A stretch of DNA of 64,000 nucleotides from Rotaria sordida (lineage: Eukaryota > Rotifera > Eurotatoria > Philodinida > Philodinidae), in contig CAJNOL010001186.1 of assembly GCA_905250125.1 (NCBI GenBank), positions 1-64,000 on the forward strand, read 5' to 3'. The notes under the pieces were generated by a model, which was given only the letters and a program-made list of their open reading frames with translations, made no database searches and was not told where the DNA came from. Of this stretch, positions 47,958 through 61,633 are shown one piece after another. Position numbers and translations under genes: made by a program. How positions within the stretch are numbered: position 1 is the stretch's first letter; each line of letters begins with the position of its first letter.

Positions 47958-49200
47958 TTGCTCAAAACTCTATGAGCACCACAGCACCATTTCAGTTCCA
48001 TCTCAGCACCTTCGAGAATAACTTAGTCCAAGATGCCTGCACATTTCCCTTGATCCCAACTGACACTCACTATTTGAGCTTATATTAGGTGGACAAAGAG
48101 GTTCCGGTGAGAATGGCAAAAGCCTACAAGGATTCTCTCCCATGAGTCTTGGGCATCGAGTTATGATCGATTTAGCATAACTTGATAAAAGAATATTCTT
48201 TTCGGCTAAAACTTTGAAGATAACCTTTAAGTCATTAGACCTATCTATAGACGAAATTTTAGTTCGAAACTTCATGATGTGATTTTTCGAGAACTGCCTA
48301 CAAATGGGTCGAAAGCCTAGTAAAACGATCAAAACTCGACGACGAACACTTTTAGATCAGATTTTATAATCGAATGACATCCATATTTTCGCAAATTTCT
48401 AAAAGAATGAACAACCAATGTCTCATGCATAACTTTAAATCAAATTGTGCTAAAACTTATATGTATATATTCATAACAAAAAGAAACAAAATATTAATTT
48501 TAATATATTATAATGTTAGAAAGGCAACGATAGACAGATAGAAATATCTGTTAGAAGACAAAAAAGAACATTTTCTTTTCGGCTAATTCACAGGTTACTA
48601 GTCTTATCTGTATCAACGAACAAACAAAAAAAATATATCACCTAAAGATAAACCTTTTCTTTCTAATAACACATTTCTAATAACAATAGTCATTTTCAAA
48701 AGAAAAAAGAACTCGAAAGTCTAGCTATCCAATATTGATAACATACCTTGTAAATTAAAGTATCATAGAATAGATCAACTTTTATTATTGAATTTTTTGC
48801 ATTATACAAACACTCAAAAAAAAAAAAAGAAAACTTTTGTATGCATATTCTTTCAAATAAAATATTCTCGTTTTATTCCAGATATTTGCACTGCTGATAT
48901 TCTTTTGTAGATATTTTTTTACACACACACGCACACACGCAAAAAAGGAAAGAAAAATGGAATAAAGCAAAGGAAAATGATCTTCTAGTGTAATCGAAAG
49001 AAAAGAAAAAAGAAAAGAAAAGAAGCCATACATAAACACAAAATAAATGATTAAAAATACCTAAAGAAAAAACAAAATAATGCTTGAATGTGTTTAAGAA
49101 TTGTTAAAGGTCATTGCAATAATTATTCATGTCCTATAAACATACAATATCAAAAAAAAAACAAAATATCAATAAGATCTAACCATATTTTCATTGATCT
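47958..49200. other. Gene-free tract
   Basis: No gene supported. It holds a short ACACACACGCACAC run near 48921-48940. The part just before 49201 is the 3' region of the PITP gene. Confidence 0.45.
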
Positions 49201-50080
49201 TCATTCTTCAGTTGTAAAACCTTTTTTTTCACCAGTCGCTCGCTCTTTATTAAGTTCATCAACAGTCGTTGCTTCAAGTGCTCGAATATCCTGCATTGTT
49301 AAACCATACCATTCATCTGTCCAACAAAATAATTGTCGATGAAAATTACGAAATAAACGTTCTTCTTGACTCATTATTAAATTTTCAACACGTGTTTGAA
49401 GACCAAACCATTTAAATTTTTCACGAACTAATTTATAACAACACCTAAAACAAGAACAATTATAAATAAAGTTCATTCTGTTTGATATATTAAATAAACA
49501 TTTACATATGTGGTTCACAAGTTTTATACCATGGTTCACTCGATAATAATGGACCACGACCAGTTTTAGTTGATTTAAATTTTTCAGGATCATCTTCTGG
49601 TTTATAATCAGCTCGACTTACTTTGTCAGCAATATTTATATAAACAATATGACGTTTTTTAAGTTCATCACCGGTTAATTGATGGACATTTTCTGATTCA
49701 CCACGATCAGGTACATGTAATGTTGATATATCAATAATCATATTCTCTTTCATATATGGATTTTTAAGAACTGTTTTACAATATGGATAAGCATTCCATG
49801 CTTCTTCATGCATTGATAAACTTGTATCAGAAAATATATAACGAACCCAACTTGGTACACGTGAACCAAGATGATAAATTTTATTTGTATATTGACCAGT
49901 ATTATATTTGCCAAGAAATCCTTCTGCCATTGGTTTTACAAATGGTTCATTAGCAAGAATTTCTACACCTTCACCACCACCGGTATTTTGTTTTGATACT
50001 TTAGCTGTTGCAAATAATTGTGCAACTTGATATTCTTCCACAGTCATTGGTAAAATAATGCGAAATTCAGTAATCAACAT
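49201..50080 (-). CDS. PITPNA: Class I phosphatidylinositol transfer protein
   Basis: Two exons, 50080-49506 and 49444-49201, join as CATAT|GTAAAT ... TTTTAG|GTGT to 272 residues, the usual size for PITP-alpha/beta (about 270). It starts MLITEFRIILPMTVEEYQVA like the family, then has NTGGGEGVEIL, QYTNKIYHLGSRVP, EAWNAYPYCKTV and FKSTKTGRGPL, the signature blocks around the lipid cavity. The end shows FHRQLFCWTDEW, the C-terminal helix region that gates membrane release. The protein exchanges phosphatidylinositol and phosphatidylcholine between membranes. A TTTATTGTAG acceptor-like site (AG at 50107-50108) precedes the ATG by about 27 nt. Whether it is the alpha or beta form cannot be told and is probably not meaningful here. 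Confidence 0.93.
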
Positions 50081-52258
50081 TTTTAGTGGAATAAGATAAT
50101 AATTATCTACAATAAACAAAAAAAAACAATATTTTTTTTTCATTGTTTTTCACGATTAATATTTTCAATAATAGATTATTTTTTTCCATCATGATATGTT
50201 GACACTCATTTCAATTTTGGTTATTACTTGTCGTGGCAACACATGCAAGTATGTAGATTTTATGGCAATAGTATATGAAAATAAGAGAACAGCGAGACTC
50301 ATTCGTGCTTACTCCTATCTTCGCTCCTGCTTTTGTAGACATTCTCCTCGTCAAACATTGGATTTTATTTCGTCTCCATTATTCTATCTTTCTTTCTTAT
50401 TCTTTTTTTTTTGCTTGGTATTCTATCGTCTACATTCAAATGATTCATCAAGTTCAAACATACGACCTCAAATATATTATAGCTCCAAAAATAATTCAAC
50501 TGAATTTATTTGAAATCTTCTTTTCACTTCTGTTAATCCTAAGAAAAATTTAAATAATGACATGAATAGAGAATTTTATTTCCAACAAGAATTTTCGTAG
50601 AAAAACAATGATTACTGGTTCGTCAAAGATAGAATTTCTTAAAATCAAAATTTTTCAGCTCCTAGAATTTGCAAATAGAATTCTATTTAAATTATCTAGA
50701 ATAATACAGCAAATAATTCTCTAACAATTGAAACGTTTTCAAGATCTCTACGACATTTCATCAATCTTATAAAAAATATAAAAAGTCGTTATTTCATATT
50801 GAAAACATCGCAGAGAGCTCGAAGATGTTTTATTTCGCTGAGAATTGCTTGATCCATCGTTCTAAATAAATTAAACAGAATTCTATGTACAAATTCTAGA
50901 AGTTGAAAATTTTGAGTTTTTGCACAGGTTCTATTCATAATAAACTATCAATCATTTTTATCTTTGAAAAATCTTGTTAGAAATAAAATTTCATAATCAA
51001 ATCACTATTTAAATTCTTCTTAGCGTTTACGAAAGTGGAAAAACTATTGAAAATAAATCTAATCGAATGATTTTGGGAGGTCACCGCATATACAATATGT
51101 TCTAGACAAAATTGAACTTTAGACTAAATTAAACTTACACAGAATTTGTTTTCCAGTCGTAGTCAGAAAAATTTTTGGTGACAGTTTCACGCTTAGTAAT
51201 ACATATACTAGCAAAAAATGCGATCTCATTTTCTAGTAGTATCAATGAGCTGGAGACATCTTGCACGGCCCGCATAACCTCTAATATCCTTTCTCTTGGA
51301 GATTCATTACTCGTTTTTAATTCACTACTACTTTGTCTCTTCTGCACGTTTGTGTTCGACAACTGTATCGTTTACGAAAAAAAAAACAACGATTAATTTT
51401 ACTATCAAAATTGTAACAGCAAGTATTGAAGTTATTGTTACTCAATAATTTTCGGATAAACTTTTACAATACATGAGTCGCGAGAATATGACGTTTTGAC
51501 ACAAGCTTAACACCATCATAAAAGATATTATTTCCGATGAAAAAGCATTGGTCCTGGTTCCAGTCATAGCGGGCTATAGTTGTCTGATAAATGTGTAGGG
51601 TGCGCTAGTCATCGAATATAACATAATCGGAAAAGAAAGTATCTCATATCTTCTGAGCGATTATTCAATTCCGATTAGAAAATTTCGTTGAAGAGTATCA
51701 AAGTACTGTTTGAGCGGTTCCGAAAATTTTAGACTCAGTGAGTTCTATCTATGAACTAAATTAAATTTGAAAACAAATAAATTTCGATAAAAAAAAATAC
51801 TATTCAAAAAGCGTAAGCTTAAAAATTCTTTCTTTTATTTTTAGTAGGAACTTGCTAAGACAAACTAGATTTTAATTAACATTGAACTTAAACTTAATAT
51901 AACTATATTAGATCAGTTCTTTATTCTCATCTTTTTAGTTTTTTTTTAGTTTTGAAATCTTTTAAAAACTTTGTTGAATTTTACCGAAATCTCAACATTG
52001 CCTGGCATATATGAATATATTCCTACTTTGAACTTTCACACACACACAGTAAAACTAATCCAAACAAATAAGACGTATGATATATATATTAATTATTTCT
52101 TTCTTTCTTTTTTTTTTTTTTATTAAATTTGAGCCTAATGATATAACAGTGTATTACTACTACTATTGTTGATGTTGTTGTTTATTTGTAGTAATATAAT
52201 TTTTATTCTTGTATTAGGCTTGATGATGCTTAGAAAAAAAACAAATGCTTTAACTAGA
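50081..52258. other. Gene-free tract
   Basis: It holds the upstream region of the PITP gene and the 3' region of RPSA. A minus-strand open stretch at 51362-51135 (RERILEVMRAVQDVSSSLIL) ends at a GTGTAAGT donor-like site and could be an exon, but I recognise no family and no adjoining exon. CACACACACA lies at about 52040. Confidence 0.4.
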
Positions 52259-53382
52259 TCACCAGCCAGTTGTACCACCTGTGACACCAGTTGATGCAGT
52301 CCATTCACTGGATTCAACACCAGTTGCAGCAGGTGTTGTACCCCAATTCTCAGCTGCAGATGCACCCCAATTATCTCGATTGCCTGCAAAACTTTCGGAA
52401 GCAGGCATCATTGATGGACCATCTTCATAATAATTTGAATCTGATGTAGTTTGTTGTACATCACGATCTTGACCAGTAACACCAACTTGATCTTCTTTTT
52501 CAGTCTTTAAACAAAAAAAAACAAAATAATAATTTTACAAAAAAAACTATATAATTTTTTTACTTCTTCTGGATCACGATAGAAAAATAAATCAACCATA
52601 ACATCCCATGGAGCTTGACGATTAATTTCTCCACGTAATCGAAGTACTTCACGTGTTAAAAACCACCACATAAGACCAATTGATTTATTAGCCTAAAAAA
52701 AAGAAAAACAAACATTTTTTCAAAAAGAAAAAATTGATTTTAATAAATTTATATCCTACCTTGTTGTTACATGGAATAGCAATATCAATGTATCGAAGTG
52801 GTGTTGATGGATCACAAAAAGCAATAACAGGAATATTGACAAATGAAGCTTCACTAACAGCTTGATGATCAACATGTGGATTAGTAATGATAATAAGACG
52901 TGGTTCTTTGAATGCAGCCTGAATTTGATTTGTAAATGAACCAGGTGTAAAACGACCAGCTATTTAAAATAAGAAATAATAATTATTTTATTTAATCATA
53001 TAAATCTATTCTTAAGTTTTCACTTACCAATAGCTGTTGCACCTGTATATTTGGCAAATTTCAAAACAGCACGTTGACCTAATTGATTATAAATATTAAA
53101 GAATGAATTTAAAGAAAAAATTGTTTTACCTTGAGGTTGGCATGAAATTGCACAAACATCAGCTGGATTTTCAACAGCAACAATAGCTCGAGCAGCAAGC
53201 ATAAGTTTTTCCCAAAATTTACGAACATTAATTACAGATGAACCTTCATTTCTTGGTTTTTTCTTCCATACATATGTGTCCATTTGATAATCAACATCTT
53301 TTGAACCAATATGAAGTTGTGCTGCAAGGATTTTAAGCACATCATCTTCTTTCATTTGAAGTACTGAATAACCAGACGTCAT
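52259..53382 (-). CDS. RPSA: Small-subunit ribosomal protein uS2 (RPSA, laminin-receptor type)
   Basis: Five exons, 53382-53130, 53078-53028, 52959-52760, 52692-52564 and 52504-52259, join to 292 residues, close to the roughly 295 of animal RPSA. The uS2 core shows [65 protein letters not shown] and a [20 protein letters not shown] segment. The acidic C-terminal extension ends in W-containing repeats (DNWGAS, ENWGTT, SEWTAS, TTGW), typical of metazoan RPSA. It is part of the 40S subunit near the mRNA exit. Residue changes from the common form include [15 protein letters not shown] in the N-terminal core. Intron 1 is 51 nt, a multiple of three with no stop. A TTTTAG acceptor-like site (AG 53403-53404) precedes the ATG by 20 nt. 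Confidence 0.94.
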
Positions 53383-55433
53383 CCTTGTTTTCGTTTGATG
53401 ATCTAAAAGTTCCGAAAAAAAAACACAACGAAGAAATATGATTTACTTATAGTAATAAGAAAAAAAATCTATCTTAAAACGAACGATAGCTTATATATAG
53501 AAGAAAAAATAATAATAATAAAAGAATCGTAAACAATTCAGATTGATTACTATTGGAGAACAAATATTCAATATAACATTTATTTTTCTAATACAATTTA
53601 AAGAATAAAAATTAGTTAAATATAATATTATTTTAAATTTAAGAATATTTATTAATGAAATACTTGATTTACTAGTTGTATAGATGGCACTAATGTCTTG
53701 AAGTCCAACATCAATGAGTCAGAATAAAAGAGAGGTTAATAATATCTTTAGCATGAAATGTATATAACTCTGACTCCAGGCATCTAGCATTGAAGAAAGA
53801 GTGTCGTGTTTTTTAGGAAGAATGTAAAGATTTTTCTAAGAGAACACGCAAAAAGATTTTCAGCTCCACTGAGAAAAAACAAATTTTCTTGATTGAAAGA
53901 TGTCACATACTTCCCTGGTTGGTCGGATCATCATCCCTCTCAGTGTATCGCCTCATTTACATTCAATACAATACTAGCTAAATATTCTAGAGCGTGTTTT
54001 TTGTATTCTGATGAAGACTTTCCTCGTTATTTATGATTATAAATTGTTCATCGATGGTAATTAGTGGTCTATAAATATCTGTAGAAAACGTCAAGTTTTG
54101 TCATGTGTAATATGATTATAAATAAACAAGTAAAACTAATGAATGCCTGTCGTTTAATATGACATTTTTCAATGCAGAGTCTTACAAACGGAAATGCTTT
54201 CACTTAAAGTACCATAATAGCTTTGTTTTTTTTTCTTCGTCCGTTAAAGACTTTTCTCGAAACAATAGTGTCAAAAAAAATAACGAAAGAAGAGATTATA
54301 AGATCTTCTTTTCTAAAGATTTACTCCAATAGAATATTCAGTCTGCATTATTTATAGTTACTTTTAAATCTATCAATGACCAATGTAGAATACAAAAACA
54401 GTCGGCTTGTGTTTCATGCCTAACCTGAAATGATCATAGTCTTATGCTGATATGAATCTTCTAAAGAACTTCGAACTAATCTGTGTAGTTTACTTTATGA
54501 ATTGCTCTCGCACATTTGATGCTTTTCAAAAATAAATGGACGCAAAATTTTGAAATTTCTAGGGCCGATAGATTTCCGATAATATAGTAAAAGTTATGAT
54601 AGAATCAAGAGTTCATAATGCTATTTTTTATGACACAAACAATACAGGAGCCATAAAGGTAAAAAAAAGTCTATTTTTCGCTCCCGTTTCTTGTATGTGC
54701 TACGCTCGATCGTGCTCAAATTCTTTTTTCCGGAGATAGACATTATTTCCGCTGTAGAGTTTTATGCTATCAAAATTTTTAACTTCAAACATTTTTTTCA
54801 GGAAGTATATACACTTCTTTCTGTGCCATTTGTTAATGAAAATGTCTTGCTGATTAGTCTTTAATGTAATGTGTTTTTTTCATTACTTAAGATATGAAGA
54901 ATAAAAATACTACTATGTAAGACGAATAAAACAAATATCCAGTACAAGCAGTGTCTAGTTACCCTGCCTCTCTGAGAAAAATTACAGTCTGATAGAAGCA
55001 AATCTGTTGAAGAAATGAGGCTGATTCTGTACTTTTCTTTTAGGCAAAACTTTACTCCTGGCAAATCTCGGAATAATATGAAAATTTCTGCTCTTCTCGA
55101 AGTTTTCCTTGTTCTAAGAGAGAATTTTCGTGCGAAAATCTATCTAGTAGATACATACCACTCCAGACTTTATAATGATCCGGAGACATTTCCAATGGCA
55201 GAAGAGAGATAGAGGTGAGGGATATCCATAAATCTCTCTTAATTGATAGATACGTCACTGCAAGAAGCGTATATGACTAAGATATTTCAGACCTATAAAT
55301 ATTTGAAATCGTTTGTCCAAATAAAGAATTATCTGAAATGAAGTACTTCTATTCAATCATACAAATTTTATTTTTATTTTATAATTAAAAACCAAATATA
55401 AATCAAACACAAAAACAAACGAAAAACTTTTCA
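53383..55433. other. Gene-free tract
   Basis: No gene supported. The right end is the 3' region of the RhoGEF gene and the left end is the RPSA upstream region with a (TAA)n run near 53508-53520. Open frames near 54861-55258 overlap on both strands and show no domain. Confidence 0.45.
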
Positions 55434-57139
55434 TCAAATTACAAGTTCATTATTCTCAGTCCAATTTTGATCTTTTGCTTTTTTAATAGCATTTGTTAAA
55501 TGTTTTAACCAAATAAAATAATCATTTTTATCTTGAAAACGTATATATACACGTATCATTGTAATTGATGAATATCTTGAATATGTTGATGCTACTATTA
55601 AACATAATTTCGTATTTAACGAATCTTCTTCAATATGAACAACATTTGATAAACAAATACTCGAAATTTGATTCATTTTTGTAAATACTAATTTCGAATC
55701 TAATAATTCAATTTGTTTCTAAAAACAAAACAAAAAAATATTTCATCAATAAAAATTCAAAGAAATAAATTTTCAAACTTACTGATTCCCATGGTTCTTT
55801 ATTTATACGTTGAAGAACAATAATTGATGATATATCTGATTGTAATGTTGTATCTTGTGATGATTCTAATATTGATATTTCATTATAACATAATAAATGA
55901 AGAATATTATTCGCTTGTTTTGATAAATATCTTATATCTAAATCAAGATCGATCATTAAAATTTATTTTAATCTTTATCATCTTACTTTGAATTATATTC
56001 CAATCTATATCATTCATTAAATCTGTATAATCGATAACAAATAATTGAAATAAATCATTTAATATACAAATATATCGAATAGGTAATAGAATAAATTCTG
56101 TTATTTCTTGTATAACTAATTCAATTGGTATCTAAAAAGTGGAAAAAAAAACATTTTTTATAGATTACAAAATATTTAATAATTTTTTTTTAAATATTCA
56201 CTTGAAGAAAATATGCAATTTTATGACAATATTGTTTTAGTATAGCTTGAACTTCTATACTGCGAGATATATATGTATTATATGAATCGATCATAACATC
56301 AAGCTATAAAATAGAAAATTTCGAATACTTCTTTATTTGTAAGTGAATTAATCTTACACATGATTGATAAATTATTGATATTGGTATATTGAATGTATTA
56401 TCTTCATCAAATAATTTTTCACAATGACGAACAATTGATTGTGATATAGCTGAAATCTAAAAGGAAATATTTTCTATGAAACTTAGTTTTTTTTTCTTAT
56501 GTTTAAATTTACTTTTTCAATATTTTGAAAAAGATCAACAATTTCATTTGGATGTAAATAACGTCTTAACGGTCGAGAATATTTAATAATATATTGTTTT
56601 AAATTTTCATGATATGTTCTTTCAACAACAAGAATTTGTTCAAAACATGTAGAAATTTGTATAGATGATGTTGTTTCCGAAAAGCCACTGTCACATTTTC
56701 GATTTGAAATTGATAATATCGTCGCATAAGAAACAGATGATAATAATGAATCATTCGATTTCATTGTTTTCTTATTTAGAGATTTCTATAATAAAAAAAA
56801 AGCAAAGAAATCTAATTATAATTGTGGTTTGAATACTCTTTCAAGATTAACTAAGGATGTGCCGAAGAGAAAAAAGTTAAGACGTGTAAGATTGTTTTTG
56901 GATCAACAAAACCGATCTTTGCTAGGAAAACATGAAAATTTTCTCAAAGCGAGTGGTGTATAACTCCACAACCTTGAAAATTTCCGTTTTTCTCCAGAAG
57001 TTTATTGTTTTTTTCTTGCTCAAAAATCTTCCACTCGACTTCCTGAGTCATCAACCTCCACGGTCAACACATTAGTAAGATTTACTTAGTAACTTACTTG
57101 TTGTTTAGAATTTTTCGCAGTTGTACACCAGAATTTCAT
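55434..57139 (-). CDS. Rho guanine nucleotide exchange factor (DH-PH)
   Basis: Seven exons, 57139-57098, 56785-56513, 56456-56358, 56303-56202, 56131-55987, 55937-55783 and 55718-55434, join in consistent phases to 366 residues. After a Ser-rich lead (1-45), the DH domain starts at CFEQILVVERTYHENLKQYI (conserved region 1). It continues through YIIKYSRPLRRYLHPNEIVDLF to ITEFILLPIRYICI, which resembles the LLPVQRI helix (conserved region 3). A PH domain follows, with its final helix DKNDYFIWLKHLTNAIKKAK near the C-terminus. It should catalyse GDP-GTP exchange on a Rho-family GTPase at the membrane. The subfamily is unclear; it is compact, with no SH3, RGS or other module. A further 5' exon cannot be excluded. 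Confidence 0.75.
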
Positions 57140-59723
57140 TTTTTTTTTAATTTACAATATTTTTGGATGAATATGGCAAATGAAATGAACCTACATATAA
57201 AGTGTTGAGAATATATAAAATGTATTGAACCAATCATTAGAAGAAATAGAAAGAAGGAAGAAAAAAAATTCGTCTATCTATTTAGTTTAATTTTCTTTTC
57301 ATTTCTTCAATTAACCAATAGAACAGATCGTATTGATGAAAATAAATTTGTTTTATTAATATAATGATTGAATCTAGAATTTCTATAATAGTTTGTTTGA
57401 TAAAATTACTGTACACATCTTCTATTTGTTTTCTAGAAGTGAAATCTATTTGTTTTTCTGAACACTTGATAACTTAATAAAACTATATATACTGAAAAGT
57501 CTGTATTTATTTGTCGAATATGAGTTTTATGATATTTTATTATAGATAAATTGGAGATCGACTTCGATCATCTAAATGTATTTTTTTTTTGCATTGCATG
57601 TATAAAATATTCCTGTTAAGATCATTGACAATAATAAGTACTTATCAATTAAATGACATCACACAAATCTAATCTTGTTCTTGGCATTTTCTTTTTTTTT
57701 TTACTTCATGAATAGACGATATTTTCCCAATAGGCATCTTACTCGATCTTAGAAAATGTATAATAATGCCAGAGGAAAGAAGAAAAATCTTGTCTAAAGT
57801 AAAATGAGTATGATTAGAAAAAGCATGAGAATGAGAAGTAACGATTAAAAATAACATAATCATCTAGAGACTTTTTTTTTTGTCAAAAAGCTGATTGAGT
57901 CACAACAACATAAGTGGAAAAGAACAATATACATTCAATAAAAAAAAAAAAAGATTGCATCAAGGTATAAGTTTATGTCAACAAAAGTAAATACTCGATT
58001 TTTTGAAATCTTGTATTCATTTGAAGAATGTATTGATTGAATTATTCATTCATTTATCATTAATATGTAGCTGTTGTCTATATACTGATTCGATCATTAA
58101 CAAACAATGAATAGTGACTAAATGTTCGTACTCACACTGTCAATGACTATTCATACTTCTAATTTGTGTGTTACATGTTCATGACAAGGTAAATTTATCA
58201 TCGTTGGAAAGAAACAAAATGATATCGCACATTGAGATAGGTGGAACGATGAGGGAATTCATATGAATGATGTGTTTTGCTCAATGATGTGTATATTTTT
58301 GACATGCTCAATTTTGTTATTGTTTAATAGAAAAAAATGACATAGTCAAATAAAAATGAACAATGATTTACATTTCGGATATAATGATTGAATTTCTTTT
58401 GATAATTTTTTAAAATCAAGATGAGAAGATTATTTGATTCAGTGTGATCTTCATCTGTCTCGTATTAAGAGTAAATATATCTGATTGGCACATCTACGTA
58501 CGATAACATAACTATTTACTTAGATTCACTATAGAAAGAAAACATTAGTTTTTTCGAGTTCTTCAATAGATCAACGAAACCCTATACACTAATTAACAGG
58601 ACATATCAAAGAGTGTGATGATGCGAGTCTTTCATCTCTTAAAAAAAAATTGTCTTACTTACATAAATGATTTTATATTACACGATGATAAAAATCATTC
58701 GAATTGAATTGATGGGACAAGCTAAGAGAATTTAAATGCTGTAACATATATATCTTTTTTCTCTTGATTCGAATAACAAAGTTATATGAATAAGATTGAA
58801 AAAAAAAAGCATTTAGAAGCAATATAATGACATTTTGATGTGTCTATTGATTTTTATTTTTCTAAATGTTTGCATTCAATATTGCATCAAGTTGTTCAAT
58901 GATTTTTTTAAGATCATATTTAAATTGACTAAACGATTAAATATTTCATAATGGTTGTTAAATGAACGTATACGTGAAAATGTATATATTAACAAATAAA
59001 AATTGAAAGAAGAAAAGTCATATTATGTAATAATAAAAAATGGAACAAAGAATAAAACATCATTTAACTCTTCAAATATCAGTGTCCTCTGAATAAAGGA
59101 TACTTTTGTAAAATATGTTCTAAAAGGAGTGTTGAAGCATTATGGGTAAAAATTTGCATTCACTCTGCTTTATTCCCTCATAGACTGTGACAGACATTGT
59201 TGATAAAGGGTGTAAAATAAGTTTTGACTCTCTCATGCAATATTATTTTCTCACATGTTTCTGTATTGACCGAAACCAATAATTACAATACGCACACCAG
59301 ACGTCTAGATATTATCTATGCAAGAATTTTAGTTTTTTGCTTATTATTGTTACAGAGATACAAGTGATGTCAAAAGTATAAAAATTTATGAAATCTTTTT
59401 GGCGTTTTTATTAGTAATACTCTAAAGGAGATTTATAAATTGAATTTCTTTTCAACAAATAATAAAAAAAAATCATCCATTAAGGTTTATATATTTACTC
59501 CTATAGAATCCATGGGTCCTACCCAGAGCCGATCGAATTCGGGTCTAGAAATTCTTGGAACCGATGGATTCTAATCTCTACCTCGATCGATCACTTGCTT
59601 TACTTGATTTGGTACTTTTCCATCATTTGCTCGCTTGTTTCTGTTGTAAACATTGTCTATTGTTGTACTACTTGATTTTCAAATTCTAATTTATTACTAA
59701 ATTGTTCATCTCTCAGTCTTTTC
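57140..59723. other. Gene-free tract
   Basis: No gene supported. AT-rich sequence with homopolymer runs, upstream of the RhoGEF gene and ending at the piggyBac TTAA. Confidence 0.5.
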
Positions 59724-60494
<771 letters not shown>

Positions 60495-61633
60495 TTGTAC
60501 CCAGATTTTAAATACAACATGAGAAGCCAAGAAAAAAATGGAGAGGATTTCAATACGAAGATTTATTTCAGCAATTATTCTTAATTTCCTTTGTATAAAT
60601 ATATATCTTGGTGAAATATTCTTATCAAAATAATTGAGCCTTGCTTATGAGAGAGTTTCTCCAAATATTCTCCTCGGATTTCATTGATATGTAGTCTACG
60701 ACATAATATTCTACTTAAAACTTGAAAAGGATTTGAGTTCTTATTGAAACTTGTTGGAGTTATGAAGTTTTTAATACGTCTATTTACCAGAGATCCCTGT
60801 CGGATCTTAGATTTTTGGATAACTCGTGTTTTTAAATTTTATATTGTAACTACTTCTATCTGAAGGTCTCTCAAATAAAAGTAATTTCAAGACAAAATTT
60901 AAAAAAAACACGATTGTTCCAAAAATCTGAAAACGGACAGGGTTCGCTGGTAAATAGACATATTAAAAATTCAATAGCTTCGTTTAATCTCAATATGAAC
61001 GAGAGCATCTCTGGGAGTTCCTTCATTTGTCTAGTCATTTTCAATATTCAACTCTGATTTTTTATCGTTCACTTGTATTAAAATTTTAAAATTAAATTTT
61101 ATCCAAAACAAATAGTTTCGATTTCATCATCATTGTTGTTGTTGTTGTTCATATAATTATATTCAAGCATAAATAATTTCTTTTATCTTTACTCCTAAGT
61201 TTCTTCTTCAGTGACAAGAAAAAATAGCAAACTAACTTCAAAAAAGAAAATTGACCGTATATAATAATAGCAGAAAAAAATACATATTATGTGAAAAAAA
61301 AAGATACAGCAATATAGTAAAGAATAGACCAACTGTGAGTATTAACATTTAAAGTTCATTGCAAGAAAACAACAAAGTATTGAAAAGTCTTAGTCATAAT
61401 GTACGCGTTATATGTATAGATATATATATAATCAATCTTTCTAGATTTGACTAGTAATTTAAATGTTAAGAAAAATTAATGTTCGAAGTCAATTTTGAAG
61501 TAATAAATTTGTCGTATTATTAATGGTAAACAATGCTTCTGATATTGAACTTTCAGGCTAGATTTTAAAAAAATAACAGAATAAAAAAAAGATAATTCTA
61601 TTAATTAATAAAAAAAAAAGAGATAACACTTAC
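60495..61633. other. Gene-free tract
   Basis: No firm gene. Downstream exons of the minus-strand gene at 61634-64000 should lie here or further left, but none could be fixed. A weak candidate last exon near 61210-61155 was not accepted. Confidence 0.4.

Noticed and set aside
51135-51362. Minus-strand open stretch with plausible residue composition and a donor-like end
   Set aside because: No family recognised and no phase-compatible partner exon found, so it was not called a gene.
61155-61215. Candidate last exon for the right-edge gene after an AAG acceptor
   Set aside because: The acceptor is weak, the piece is only about 18 codons and another reading stops at once.
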